Positions 5,818 through 5,826 of a stretch of 5,826 nt of DNA are shown here, in pieces. Within the stretch, counting starts at the first letter, position 1; each line of letters opens with the position of its first letter. The notes below the pieces were generated by a model. The model worked only from the letters and a program-made list of their open reading frames with translations, was not told the DNA's origin and did not search any database. The translations under genes were made by a program, and so were the position numbers. The DNA is taken from the NCBI GenBank assembly GCA_934358405.1, contig CAKRKL010000121.1:1-5826 (forward strand), in the 5' to 3' direction. Origin of the DNA: an uncultured Blautia sp. (lineage in GTDB: Bacteria > Bacillota > Clostridia > Lachnospirales > Lachnospiraceae).

Positions 5818-5826
5818 TGTACTACT

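Noticed and set aside
5818..5826. Second tRNA or terminator after tRNA-Leu
   Set aside because: Only nine bases remain, and neither structure can be judged.

Overview
The window looks like a core chromosomal segment of a Clostridia-type Firmicute, most likely family Lachnospiraceae. The evidence is the gene order dgt-dnaG-rpoD-trmK-Nif3, strong GGAGG-type ribosome binding sites, a primary sigma factor of about 375 residues with an acidic linker and no large non-conserved insert, moderate GC content, and a tRNA without an encoded CCA end. The genus cannot be read from the window.

Five protein genes are packed on the minus strand and read from right to left. They are dgt (dGTP triphosphohydrolase-like HD protein), dnaG (primase), rpoD (housekeeping sigma factor), trmK (tRNA adenine-22 N1-methyltransferase) and a Nif3-family dinuclear-metal protein cut by the left edge. 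Gaps are 15, 38 and 10 nt, followed by a 14-nt overlap, so the five genes are very probably one transcription unit. It is a local form of the macromolecular-synthesis operon, joining a dNTP-pool enzyme, replication priming and promoter recognition to tRNA modification. Bacillus subtilis keeps a related order (dnaG-sigA-cccA-yqfN-yqfO). Nothing longer than 38 nt is non-coding between positions 1 and 5519.

The 213-nt region at 5520-5732 separates this operon from a tRNA gene on the plus strand. It holds the dgt leader, a very AT-rich stretch with two identical T7-C-A5 tracts 31 bp apart, and a near-consensus vegetative promoter (TTGACA, 17 bp, TATACT) pointing at the tRNA. The tRNA is a class II leucine tRNA with a long variable arm and anticodon AAG, so it would read CUU, and more codons if A34 becomes inosine. 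This is the least ordinary item in the window.

The apparent 5' ends of dgt and rpoD are both six codons too long. In each case the first possible start codon overlaps the GGAGG ribosome binding site of a later ATG, so I moved both starts. I saw no CRISPR array, insertion sequence, phage gene, toxin-antitoxin pair or defence gene, and I do not think the window holds a new multi-gene system.
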